Counted from the stretch's first letter, positions 49,448 through 57,885 are shown. The stretch is DNA of 64,000 nucleotides from Verrucomicrobiales bacterium (GCA_015075445.1 JABTUJ010000027.1:62001-126000), one strand, 5' to 3'. A program made the numbers and translations. Notes: a model not told the origin generated them from the letters alone.

Positions 49448-50392
49448 TCAATAGGTGATGGCGCCCTCCCCGGTGTAGCAGGAGCACATCACCCCTGGAT
49501 CCTCGGTCGGTTCGGGACCTTGCGTGATGTGTCCTTCGAACCAACCTGTCACCGCCTCGAAGCGGCCGGTGCCGCCGCAGAAGTGGACGACGTTTTGAGC
49601 CACTCCGTTCGGCTCGAAGGTGGCGACGTGTACCCAGTAGATCTCATCACCGTTCGCAGCCTTGGCGGTCCCCGTGCCGGTCAGGACGCCGGTGACAGGG
49701 TCCATTAAGGCAAAGCCTTCATTGGTGAGGCGCCCGGCGTGCGTGGCCTGTCCCATCTCGCTCACGATCGTCGTGCGGACAATCGTAGCTCGCCTCAACG
49801 GAATGAACGGCTCCGGTGGCCACAAGCTCGGGTCCAACTCGACGCAGTCCAGTAGCTCAAGCCGTTCCGTGCGGCAGAGGCTTAGCTGGAGTGGCCGTTC
49901 ACCAGGCCCGCGCTTGGCTTCCACGATGTAGCCCTCGATGGCGAGCGTATTGGGCTCCCGACCATCGGTAAAGGTCAGCCGGGCGACCAAGCCGGCATAG
50001 TCGCCACTGCCAGTCAGAGTCATGTGGAGGATCGTTTTCGCCGACATGGTTGCGGTGAAGTAGCCGCTCCATTCGCCGCCACCCTGCTCAGGCACAATCC
50101 GGCCCCAACCCCAAAACCTGCCTGCCGTGGCATCTACCGTGTAAACCCAACTGCCCCGGCCTTCGAGGCGCGGATCACTGATTCTCTCGTCGGCGTCGCA
50201 TGCGCGCCGGAAGACCAAGAGGTTCGCATCGTCACCGAACCACTGGCCTGGCACATGGGTGTAATTCTCTTCCACCCCAGAGACGTAGGTCTTCTTAGGT
50301 GCCGCGTCGGCGGCCAGCGTGGACGCCAGGGCGAGCGCGGCAACGACGCCGATGGCGCCACGTCGCGACACTCTTGCCATGACTGTTTTCAT
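49448..50392 (-). CDS. Secreted GGTGRF-repeat protein B
   Basis: 314 residues with a signal peptide (MKTVMARVSRRGAIGVVAALALASTLA). The N-terminal 190 residues are a different beta-rich region (WVYTVDATAGRFWGWGRI, FTATMSAKTILHMTLTGSG). The C-terminal part is one copy of the unit in protein A (ATHAGRLTNEGF, KAANGDEIYWVH, FCGGTGRFEAVTGWFEG, CYTGEGAITY). Function unknown. Same promoter and leader as protein A, so the two should be co-regulated; they are separate units, 171 bp apart. Confidence 0.75.
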   Translation of the reverse strand: MKTVMARVSRRGAIGVVAALALASTLAADAAPKKTYVSGVEENYTHVPGQWFGDDANLLVFRRACDADERISDPRLEGRGSWVYTVDATAGRFWGWGRIVPEQGGGEWSGYFTATMSAKTILHMTLTGSGDYAGLVARLTFTDGREPNTLAIEGYIVEAKRGPGERPLQLSLCRTERLELLDCVELDPSLWPPEPFIPLRRATIVRTTIVSEMGQATHAGRLTNEGFALMDPVTGVLTGTGTAKAANGDEIYWVHVATFEPNGVAQNVVHFCGGTGRFEAVTGWFEGHITQGPEPTEDPGVMCSCYTGEGAITY

Positions 50393-50488
50393 CTGGTTCT
50401 ACCTTTCACTTGTTGGTCATCCTGCCGGTCCGTCCGGCCGACCCTCCGGCGAGGGCCCGGAACGGATTCACGGAGCCGGCGCACCCAT

Positions 50489-50517
50489 TCCAACGGGAAA
50501 GGACTCGAAAGGTTACA
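50489..50517 (-). promoter_or_regulatory. ECF-like promoter of protein B
   Basis: Minus strand: TGTAACC, 15-nt spacer, CGTTGGA, 97 nt before the ATG. One base differs from the -10 of the other two copies. Confidence 0.6.
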
Positions 50518-50588
50518 CAGGCCGCAGCGCGTCATGGGCGGTGAGGTCTTCCGGTTGCGCGCCGCGTAGCCTGGAACTCTCCTGTCCG

Positions 50589-50662
50589 CTGTAGGCGCCG
50601 ACGTGAGGAGGCGTTGGCGGCCAGGGGCAGTACCCTTCGCCTCCTCACGTCGGCGCCTACAG
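50589..50662. repeat. 25-bp perfect inverted repeat (long hairpin), copy 1
   Basis: The arms at 50589-50613 and 50638-50662 (CTGTAGGCGCCGACGTGAGG + AGGCG) are perfectly complementary around a 24-nt loop. A second copy with one mismatch is at 54854-54928. It could be a tiny mobile hairpin, or a structured 3' element of the lyase gene. Confidence 0.8.
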
Positions 50663-50692
50663 TGTGTTGTGGTCTTCTGCCGAGCATGTGAA

Positions 50693-50719
50693 ACACGCGG
50701 GTTAGCCTTTCCCGCGTGT
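50693..50719 (-). terminator. Terminator-like hairpin, copy 1
   Basis: 9-bp stem ACACGCGGG / CCCGCGTGT, 10 bp beyond the stop of the copied lyase fragment; identical to the one at 54959. Confidence 0.6.
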
Positions 50720-50728
50720 CGATCTTGC

Positions 50729-51175
50729 TCACGGCCCGTGCCGCAGATCAATGAGCGCCACCGTCTCGTGGGTGCGCCCGGAGTGGAACTGGACGAAGTG
50801 GCCCTGTCGGTCAAAGGACGGATGCGGGTGGACACGCACGGTGTCGCGCAGCCCGGTCGCCAGCAGCCGGACATCGCCCGTCGCCGTCGTCACCCGCCAG
50901 AGGCGGCCCTCGAAATCGTCGGCTACGATCCGCGTGCCATCAGGGCTGGCGGCGGCGTGCCAATACCGGCCTTCGCGGACGAGTTGGGCTTCCCCCGCCT
51001 TGTCCACAACCATCAGACCCACCTTGTCGTTCACCATGGTCATGTCACCAGTCCCAGCCACCCAGGCCTCGTGCGTGAGCCATTCCTTCAACGGCGTGAA
51101 CCAGTTTGTCGGATGGGTGCGGGCATAGAAGGGGCGGTTGCCGGCGCCATCGGCGTTGACCAGCCACGTCCGCTG
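50729..51175 (-). pseudogene. Copied C-terminal fragment of the oligogalacturonate-lyase-like gene
   Basis: The frame keeps about 120 residues (KEWLTHEAWVAGTGDMTM...ALIDLRHGP) with about 9 differences from the C-terminus of the gene at 54995, plus about 25 residues upstream. It has no start or signal peptide, and the junction at 51175 joins unrelated sequence. The preserved frame suggests a recent copy. Confidence 0.8.
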
Positions 51176-51402
51176 AACTGGTCGAGCAGGGCGGGGACCT
51201 GGCGCAGGTATGAGTCCGTCCAGGCGGTGTCTCCGGCACGTTTTGATGGCCAGAGCTGAATCACCGGGTCTCGCTCCTGCTGCCGATAAGAGGCCATCGT
51301 TTTAAGGGCGGGGTAGGTGGCATAATCAACCGAAAGCTGGTTTTCGTCACCAAGTCCGTGGAACTGCAGGTCCAGCGGGTAGCTGGGTGTGACGTCGCTC
51401 AC
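51176..51402 (-). pseudogene. 5' fragment of an unidentified gene
   Basis: About 75 residues (VTPSYPLDLQFHGLGDENQL, YPALKTMASYRQQERDPVIQLW) look like genuine protein but match no family I recall. It ends at the junction with the duplicated lyase fragment, so the gene is broken. No signal peptide. Confidence 0.4.
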
Positions 51403-51658
51403 GCCGGCAGACTAACCGGCAGGCTGGCAATGTCGATCAGCAAGAACGAAGTCCAATTGCCGCCAGGGCCTCTCTTTTGCGCGTCGCGGAGACAGGCCCG
51501 CCACCGGCCAAGAGAAACCCGCGGCTGTCTGTAAGGCGGCAGCCGTCGGCAAGACCCACTCACGGAGGCCACTCCCGATCGGAGCGTCTGCCCTGGTCCG
51601 AGAACGCCAAGGGAGTCTTGCGGCCTTTGTTTACCCGGCCGTTGTCGTGCTCACACCA

Positions 51659-54067
51659 TCATGGCTTGGGATGGGCCAAGAGCCAATCCACCAACCGGGC
51701 GAGGAACTCGGACGAGTCCGTCGGCACGTGATTACCGCCATTGACAGTCCACAGTTCGACGGCGCCGCCAGGCGGGCAATGGGTATAACGCAGCACGGTG
51801 CTGTCGATTCCCGCCACGGTGGTGGAGAGGTCGAGCGAGGGGGCGGCGTCGGCCACCGGGTCCCGACAGCCATTCAAACGCGCCCAATTCTGGACGGTTC
51901 TGGCTGCACCGGGGGCTTCGGCGACATAGGGCAGGCCGTAGTCAGGGCCCGTCCAACCCAGATAAACGTCGTTGCTGCCGTCGATTTGCAGCACGTGGAC
52001 AGGTTGAGTTGGATGACATTGGTCTGGATCGCAGTAGGTCCGCCCGGAGATACTGGCGATCCCGGCGATCAGATCCGCGTGTTCACAAGCAAAGCGGTGC
52101 GACATCGCCCCGCCGCTGGAAGCCCCGGTCATGTAAATGCGCCTGGGGTCCACCGGGAACCGGCGCTGGATCTCCTCGATAACCGCGCGCAGATAACCCG
52201 AGTCATCCATGTCCGGATTGGAGAAACTCAGGAAGTCGGGTCCGTTCCAAAAGCGCTTCCCCTCGGTAACGGTGCCCGAGGAGGTGTCCACGGTCCCGTT
52301 CGGGTAACAGAGCAGGAATCGTCTCGACTCGGCCAGGGACTCAAGGTTGAACCTGCTTCGCATCCCCGCCGCGTCTCCGCCCAACCAGTGGAGCGCCAGG
52401 ATCAAGGGCAGCGGCGTCTGGCCGTCAGAACTGGCCGGCACGTACACCTCAATCGGCCGCGTGCTTTGGACCCGGTAGAAGCTGGCGCGGAGGCTTGGAT
52501 TCATCGAGAAGGGGCTCTTCGCGCCGGCAAGGTCTTCCCAGGATCCGCTCACCTCATCGGCCCGCCACAGAGCGCCGTCTCCCTCCCAAGTCAGCAGAAC
52601 GCCACCAGCCTCACGTTGCAGCTTGGGTTTGCCGTCAATCAGTGGAAGGATGGGATAGTAGCCTCCCGGATTGCATAGGTAGAGCGTGGCGGTCGCGGTT
52701 CCCAAGGGGAGCCCTTCCGACGGATTGCTCAGGGTCACGTTGAATGATCTTCGACCGCTGGCCGCAACGTTGTGCAGGAGCGGAATTGTGATCGTCTGGA
52801 GCGTGTCGCCGGCCTTGAACTCCAAGGTTCCAGAGACGGCCTGGTAATCCACGCCCGCGAGGCCTGACCCATCGGCCGTCTGGTAGTCCACCGTGAACGG
52901 ACTTGTCACGTCGTCGCCGCCCCGCGTGACGGAGACTCTCGCCGCGCTTTCGCTCCCCCAAGCGAAGAAGAGGTTGGCGGTGAATCCAACCCCTGGATCG
53001 TTGTCGCCGATTTGCACCGTTGCGGTTCGCTGACTGCCCAACGCGGCCCCGGCGGTCGGATTGCTCAACGCGACAGTAAAGAACCGCGCAGACTCCGTGA
53101 CTCCATCGTTGAGAAGGGGAATCTGGACCCGTTTCAGCCGTTCGCCCGGAGCGAACGCGATCGTGTTCGTTATGCCCACGTAGTCCACCCCGGCCTTGGC
53201 TGTGCCGTCGGTTGTGGTCAAGTCGACCGCAGCCGCCGCATCGTTTTCGCCTTGGATGATGCCCACCTGGACGTACGCCGCTTCTTCCCGTGTAGTGCAG
53301 TTCTTGGCAGCAAGCTGGAACCTCCGATCCGTGTCCTGGATGGTCACGGTGGTGACGGTGGGCGAACCCAACACGCCGCCGCCGCTCGGGTTGGTGAGGG
53401 TCACGCGGAAAGTCTCGGTGCCCTCCGGCAGAGCGTCGTTCAGGATCGGCACCAGGATTGATTTCAAGACCTCCCCCGCCTCGAAAACAACGGTGCCGGA
53501 CGTGCTCGTGTAATCCAAGCCTGCCTTGGCGGTCAGATCCATTGTGGCGTAGTCCACACTCACCCGGTTCTCCCCGTCATCGCCGCGGGCGACTTTGACT
53601 TCCACGACGCCCGCGTCTTCGTTGACCGAAAGACTCGGCACATAGAGATGCAGCGCCTTGTCAGTTTCCCGGATGCCGACGTTGGCGACGGCGCGTGCGC
53701 CCAAGACAGCCCCGCCCGTTGGGTTGCTCAGGCTCACCTGAAAGCTCGTCGTGGTCCCGACCAAACCGTCGTTCAGGATGGGCACGACAATGAACTGGTT
53801 CGTTTCGCCCGGCGCGAACGTCAGGGTGCCGGTCGTCGCAACGTAATTCACGCCCGCCGTCGCGGTCCCATCAGCGCTGGCGTAATCCACGGTGACGGCC
53901 GGGAGGGGGTCGGTCATGCGTTGGACTCTGAGGCTGACGGCGCCGTTGAGTTCAGGCACCGTGCAACTTGACACGGCGAATTGAATCATAGGCTGGCCCA
54001 GACCAGTGCTGCTGGCGCCGGCGAGTAGCAGCGCGGACAGGCTCGCTCGGATCGCTTTCTTGGTCAT
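51659..54067 (-). CDS. Secreted Calx-beta repeat / PHB-depolymerase-type esterase
   Basis: 802 residues from the ATG opening MTKKAIRASLSALLLAGASSTGLGQ. Four Calx-beta repeats (about 28-480; VDYASADGTATAGVNYVATTG-type units with PILNDG) are followed by a short FYR-type linker and an alpha/beta hydrolase of the esterase/PHB depolymerase (CE1-like) family (about 570-802). Catalytic residues: Ser in TGASSGGAMSH, Asp in LQIDGSNDVY, His in GGNHVPTD. Likely role: release of ester-linked groups (for example feruloyl or acetyl) from plant polysaccharide. AAAGGTAAAC precedes the ATG as in proteins A and B, but the ECF-like promoter is missing because a foreign fragment joins at about 54178. Confidence 0.82.
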   Translation of the reverse strand: MTKKAIRASLSALLLAGASSTGLGQPMIQFAVSSCTVPELNGAVSLRVQRMTDPLPAVTVDYASADGTATAGVNYVATTGTLTFAPGETNQFIVVPILNDGLVGTTTSFQVSLSNPTGGAVLGARAVANVGIRETDKALHLYVPSLSVNEDAGVVEVKVARGDDGENRVSVDYATMDLTAKAGLDYTSTSGTVVFEAGEVLKSILVPILNDALPEGTETFRVTLTNPSGGGVLGSPTVTTVTIQDTDRRFQLAAKNCTTREEAAYVQVGIIQGENDAAAAVDLTTTDGTAKAGVDYVGITNTIAFAPGERLKRVQIPLLNDGVTESARFFTVALSNPTAGAALGSQRTATVQIGDNDPGVGFTANLFFAWGSESAARVSVTRGGDDVTSPFTVDYQTADGSGLAGVDYQAVSGTLEFKAGDTLQTITIPLLHNVAASGRRSFNVTLSNPSEGLPLGTATATLYLCNPGGYYPILPLIDGKPKLQREAGGVLLTWEGDGALWRADEVSGSWEDLAGAKSPFSMNPSLRASFYRVQSTRPIEVYVPASSDGQTPLPLILALHWLGGDAAGMRSRFNLESLAESRRFLLCYPNGTVDTSSGTVTEGKRFWNGPDFLSFSNPDMDDSGYLRAVIEEIQRRFPVDPRRIYMTGASSGGAMSHRFACEHADLIAGIASISGRTYCDPDQCHPTQPVHVLQIDGSNDVYLGWTGPDYGLPYVAEAPGAARTVQNWARLNGCRDPVADAAPSLDLSTTVAGIDSTVLRYTHCPPGGAVELWTVNGGNHVPTDSSEFLARLVDWLLAHPKP

Positions 54068-54177
54068 GGTGTTTACCTTTTTGTTGTTGGCTCTTCTTTT
54101 GCCCCGCCACCCGTTGTGGGCGGCGAAATGTCTCGGCGCCAGACAACACTCCACGCTCGTGGGCCACGGCCCCTATT

Positions 54178-54352
54178 GTGAGAATCCGGACTGCCAGAAG
54201 GTCTCGTCGCCGTTGGCGGCGATACACGTGCCGACCCCGTAATTGTGGCCGGCCGTGTCCACCCACACCTCCGCGCGGGTGACGAACTTGCCGGTGTGGG
54301 TCGCCACCCCGAAGCCTTCATGCACTCCCCTCCCGGTGGTCAGATTCACGGT
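54178..54352 (-). pseudogene. Copied fragment of protein A
   Basis: Very similar at DNA level to about 48980-49150: GVHEGFGVATHTGKFVTRAEVWVD and GTCIAANGDETFWQSGFS, stop immediately after. It is joined on one side to a truncated gene at 54353 and on the other to the upstream region of the esterase gene. Confidence 0.8.
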
Positions 54353-54617
54353 TAGGAGCAGACCCCTCGATGGCCAGGCTCTTGTCAATCACCAGGGCGC
54401 CGCTGGTCAGGGCAATGGTCCCCTTAACGCCAAAGGTGATGGTGTCGCCCGCGTCCGCGTCGGCGATGGCCTGCCGCAACGAACCGGGGCCGCTGTCGTT
54501 CAGCGTGGTTACGACCCGGGTGGCGGCAGAGAGGCTGCCCCCCCCTGCCAGGGCAGCCAGCGCGAGCACGGGCAACAGGGAAAACGTGGTGGAGCGTAAC
54601 ATGGATGGGTTCTTCAT
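54353..54617 (-). pseudogene. 5' fragment of a secreted CSLREA/right-handed beta-helix-type protein
   Basis: MKNPSMLRSTTFSLLPVLALAALAGGG is a signal peptide. RVVTTLNDSGPGSLRQAIADADAGDTITF is the usual start of secreted beta-helix proteins. Only about 85 residues remain before the fusion to the copied fragment of protein A. Its ECF-like promoter is intact. Confidence 0.75.
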
Positions 54618-54717
54618 ACTCGTTGGCCTTTCTGAGGTTGATCTTCGGCGGCCGTCTGCCCGGCGGAAGCCCGCCCATGAAGACACCCGGTCGCGCACGC
54701 CGGAAGCGGCCAACGAC

Positions 54718-54746
54718 TACAACGGGAAAACCGGCGATAGGTTACA
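54718..54746 (-). promoter_or_regulatory. ECF-like promoter of the truncated beta-helix gene
   Basis: Minus strand: TGTAACC, 15-nt spacer, CGTTGTA, 101 nt before the ATG; a GAAAGGCC-type sequence precedes the start codon. Confidence 0.6.
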
Positions 54747-54853
54747 GGGGTGAAGCTGAAATGGGCGCCAGCATCGGCCCCGTCGCCCCGCGACCAGCAC
54801 CGGCCGGACATCAGTCCCCGGAGCCCAGACCGAGCCCAGAAATCCCATACCCG

Positions 54854-54928
54854 CTGTAGGCGCCGACGTAAGGAGGCGTTGCGAGTCAAGGGCAACCCCG
54901 TTTCGCCTCCTCACGTCGGCGCCTACAG
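54854..54928. repeat. 25-bp inverted repeat (long hairpin), copy 2
   Basis: Arms 54854-54878 and 54904-54928, one mismatch in 25 bp. The loop differs in sequence from copy 1, while the arms are conserved. Confidence 0.8.
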
Positions 54929-54958
54929 CGGGTTGTGGTCTTCTGCCGAGCATGAGAA

Positions 54959-54985
54959 ACACGCGGGTTAGCCTTTCCCGCGTGT
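54959..54985 (-). terminator. Terminator-like hairpin of the lyase gene
   Basis: ACACGCGGG / CCCGCGTGT, 9-nt loop, ending 10 bp beyond the stop at 54995 in the direction of transcription; TTTCTC follows on the minus strand. Confidence 0.65.
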
Positions 54986-54994
54986 CGATCTTGC

Positions 54995-56098
54995 TCACGG
55001 CCCGTGCCGCAGATCAATGAGCGCCACCGTCTCGTGGGTGCGCCCGGAGTGGAACTGGACGAAGTGGCCCTGTCGGTCAAAGGACGGATGCGGGTGGACA
55101 CGCACGGTGTCGCGCAACCCGGTCGCCAGAAGTCGGACATCGCCCGTCGCCGTCGTCACCAGCCAGAGGCGGCCCTCGAAATCGTCGGCTACGATCTGCG
55201 TGCCATCAGGGTTGGGGGCGGCGTGCCAATACCGGCCTTCGCGGACGAGCCGGGCTTCCCCCGCCTTGTCCACAACCATCAGCCCCACCTTGTCGTTCAC
55301 CATGGTCATGTCGCCGGTCCTGACCACCCAAGCCTCGTGCGTGACCCATTCCTTCAACGGCGTGAACCAGTTCGTCGGGTGGGTGCGGGCGTAGAAGGGG
55401 CGGTTGCCGGAACCATCGGCGTTGACGAGCCACGTTCGCTGCGGGGCATACCCGCCTGTTTCCCAGACGTAGAAGAGCAGGGGATCGGTCGGGCTGTGCT
55501 GCACGTGACCGATGCGGAATCCCTGCGTCAGGACGGTCCGGTATTCGCCCGTGCTCGTGTCCATGAGCCCGATCTCCCACGTGCCAGCGTCCCGTTGCTT
55601 GCCGGTGGCGAGCCAGCGACCTTCGCCGCTGAGCGTAAGCGGTTCGTAGCCGCCGACGCAGGGTGGGGGAATGGTGCCGATCGTCCGCGTCGTGAAATCC
55701 ACGATGTCCAAGGCCCGGATCTCGGCGCCGGAGCGCAGATACACGCGGCGCGGTTCGCGGGGATCGGGACACGCGGTCGCCGCACTCACCTCCGGGTCGG
55801 CGGTGAGCTGCACGATCCGGCCGGTGGCCACTTCGGCGCGGTAAAGCTGCGTTGAACCCGTGCGGTCCGACGTGAACAGCACGTGGCGATTGTCCGCGGT
55901 GAAGTTCGAGAAGTGAAAATACAGGTTGTCGGCCGCGGTGCCGGGACGGGTGAGTTCCTGGACCGTAAACCCGGTAACCGGATCGACGTAGGTCTGGCGT
56001 TCGATGCCCCAATCCCGGCCCGGGTTCGCCAGCACCGGCGGCGCCGACAGGCCAATGAGGAGCAGACCCACGGCAACCGAGTAAGGGCGAGTTGGCAT
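54995..56098 (-). CDS. Oligogalacturonate-lyase-like beta-propeller protein
   Basis: 367 residues from the ATG opening MPTRPYSVAVGLLLIGLSAPPVLA (signal peptide). The repeated units (NLYFHFSNFTADNRHVLFTSDRTGSTQLYRAEVATG, PLTLSGEGRWLATGKQ, HPHPSFDRQGHFVQFHSG) match the oligogalacturonide lyase / TolB-like propeller family (PF14583), which degrades unsaturated oligogalacturonides from pectin. Export is unusual for that enzyme, which is often periplasmic or cytoplasmic. A long open frame continues upstream but lacks family sequence. The 3' third is duplicated at 50729. Confidence 0.75.
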   Translation of the reverse strand: MPTRPYSVAVGLLLIGLSAPPVLANPGRDWGIERQTYVDPVTGFTVQELTRPGTAADNLYFHFSNFTADNRHVLFTSDRTGSTQLYRAEVATGRIVQLTADPEVSAATACPDPREPRRVYLRSGAEIRALDIVDFTTRTIGTIPPPCVGGYEPLTLSGEGRWLATGKQRDAGTWEIGLMDTSTGEYRTVLTQGFRIGHVQHSPTDPLLFYVWETGGYAPQRTWLVNADGSGNRPFYARTHPTNWFTPLKEWVTHEAWVVRTGDMTMVNDKVGLMVVDKAGEARLVREGRYWHAAPNPDGTQIVADDFEGRLWLVTTATGDVRLLATGLRDTVRVHPHPSFDRQGHFVQFHSGRTHETVALIDLRHGP

Positions 56099-56179
56099 GC
56101 CCGCGAGTAAGCCCGGGACCGAGTGGATCGGCAACCGGGAACGCCTTGCTCCGGCGGGGTCGTGGGCCGCGAAGTGAGC

Positions 56180-56204
56180 GGCCGGCTCCCTGAAGGAGCC
56201 GGCC
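56180..56204 (-). terminator. Terminator-like hairpin after hcp
   Basis: A perfect 10-bp stem GGCCGGCTCC / GGAGCCGGCC with a 5-nt loop, 29 bp beyond the hcp stop. No strong T tract. Confidence 0.6.
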
Positions 56205-56232
56205 GGTCGCGGTCGCGGGAGAATCTCGAGGC

Positions 56233-57885
56233 TCAAGCCGAGAGGCTCAGCGTTGACTTGAGGTCCGCGTCGGCGCTCTGAATCGGCATCAGGTTGAACT
56301 TGTCCACCAGGACCTGCCGGACAGCCGGGGACAGGAACGCCGGCAGCGTGGGTCCCAGGCGGATGTTGCGGATCCCCAGGTGGAGCAGGGTGAGCAGGAT
56401 CGCCACGGCCTTCTGCTCGAACCAGGACAGGATCAGAGACAGCGGCAGATCGTTCACGCCGCACTTGAACGCGTCGGCCAGCGCCACCGCGATCTTGATG
56501 GCCGAATAGGCGTCGTTGCATTGACCGAGATCGAGCAGGCGCGGGATACCACCGATGGTGCCGAAGTCGAGCTTGTTGAATCGGTACTTGCCGCAGGCCA
56601 GGGTCAGGATTACGCAGTCCTGGGGGACGGACTCGGCGAACTCGGTGTAGTAGTCGCGACCGGTCCGCGCACCATCGCAGCCGCCGATCAGGTAGAATCG
56701 TTTCAGGGCGCCGCTCTTGACCGCCGCGACCACTTGGTCGGCCACGCTGAGCACGGCGTTGTGTCCGAACCCGACCAGGATGGTCTTGTCCGGGCCGTCT
56801 GCTGCGAAGCCGGGGGCGGCCAGGGCGGCTTCGATGACGGGGCGGAAGTCGCGGTTGGGGATGTGCCGGACGCCGGGCCAGGCCACCAGGCCGCAGGTGA
56901 AGATGCGCTTCAGATAGCTGGGCTGCGGCTCCTGGATGCAGTTGGTGGTCATAAGGATGGCACCCGGGAAATCCCGGAACTCGTCCTTCTGGTCCTGCCA
57001 GGCCCCGCCGTAGTTCCCGACCAGATGCGGGTACTTCTTCAATCCCGGATAGCCGTGGGCGGGGAGCATCTCGCCATGGGTGTAGATGTTGATGCCCGTG
57101 CCCTCGGTCTGCTTGAGGAGTTCTTCGAGGTCCTTGAGATCATGGCCCGACACGAGGATGGCCTTGCCGCGGACGGGTTCGACCCGCACGGGGGTGGGGA
57201 CGGGATGACCGTAAGTGCTGGTGTGAGCGGTATCCAGCAGTTCCATGACCTGGAGGTTGACCTCGCCGCACTTGAGGCAGAGCGCGAACAAACGCTCGAC
57301 CGTGGGCTTTTCCTCGGCCAGGGCCGCCAGCGCTTCGCTGAAGAAGCTGTAAATGCTCTCCGATTCGCGCCCCAGAATCCGGGCATGATCCGCGTAGGCG
57401 GCGGCGCCTTTGAGTCCGTAGACCAGCAGTTCCTGGAGGCCGGCCAGGTCCGGACCGGCGGAGTCGCGGCGCGCAAGCACGGAAACCAGTTCGCCCTGTT
57501 TGACCAGGCCGCTGCGGGTCGGGGCCGGTTTCCAGGTGGAAGGGCCGTTGAACGAAGCGGGGGGCTGGCCGGCGGCGGCGGCGGCCCGTTCGTAGAGGGC
57601 ACGGGCCTGATCGCGGATGGTCGCGGCGTGACGAAGCGTTTGTTCGAGGCGGGCGGGATCGAAGTTGACGTTCGTGACCGTGGCGAACAGGGCTTCGAGG
57701 AGGAACCGGTCGATGGTAGGATCGGTGGCGCCGAGGGTGCGGGCGCGGTGATTGAACTGGGCGATGCCTTTGGCGGCGTGGATGAGCAGGTCCTGGAGAA
57801 TGGCGCTTTCCTCATCTTTGCCGCAGGTGGCGAAGTCGGTGCAACCGGTTCCCTTGGAGGTTTGTTCGCACTGATAACAGAACAT
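56233..57885 (-). CDS. hcp: Hybrid cluster protein (hydroxylamine / NO reductase type)
   Basis: 550 residues, the usual length. The N-terminal cluster cysteines are C3, C6, C15 and C21 (C-x2-C-x8-C-x5-C), the spacing of class I Hcp with a [4Fe-4S] cluster. Hybrid-cluster regions are visible: LVSGHDLKDLEELL, THGEMLPAHGYPGLKKY, MTTNCIQEP, IGGCDGARTGRDYY and LACGKYRFN. Hcp protects against nitrosative stress by reducing NO or hydroxylamine in low oxygen. A perfect FNR-type palindrome lies 92 bp upstream. No hcr reductase gene is adjacent. Confidence 0.95.
   Translation of the reverse strand: MFCYQCEQTSKGTGCTDFATCGKDEESAILQDLLIHAAKGIAQFNHRARTLGATDPTIDRFLLEALFATVTNVNFDPARLEQTLRHAATIRDQARALYERAAAAAGQPPASFNGPSTWKPAPTRSGLVKQGELVSVLARRDSAGPDLAGLQELLVYGLKGAAAYADHARILGRESESIYSFFSEALAALAEEKPTVERLFALCLKCGEVNLQVMELLDTAHTSTYGHPVPTPVRVEPVRGKAILVSGHDLKDLEELLKQTEGTGINIYTHGEMLPAHGYPGLKKYPHLVGNYGGAWQDQKDEFRDFPGAILMTTNCIQEPQPSYLKRIFTCGLVAWPGVRHIPNRDFRPVIEAALAAPGFAADGPDKTILVGFGHNAVLSVADQVVAAVKSGALKRFYLIGGCDGARTGRDYYTEFAESVPQDCVILTLACGKYRFNKLDFGTIGGIPRLLDLGQCNDAYSAIKIAVALADAFKCGVNDLPLSLILSWFEQKAVAILLTLLHLGIRNIRLGPTLPAFLSPAVRQVLVDKFNLMPIQSADADLKSTLSLSA

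Larger units (their letters stand above)
50586..51175. repeat. 590-bp segmental duplication, copy 1
   Basis: Matches 54851-55441 nearly throughout: a long hairpin, a terminator and the 3' third of the oligogalacturonate-lyase-like gene. The right junction is sharp, directly after codons for a conserved Gln-Arg-Thr-Trp stretch. Confidence 0.85.
54851..55441. repeat. 590-bp segmental duplication, copy 2 (parent)
   Basis: The parent locus of 50586-51175, because here the lyase gene is complete. Confidence 0.8.

Noticed and set aside
53000..53950. Repetitive DNA in the esterase gene
   Set aside because: Explained by four Calx-beta protein repeats.
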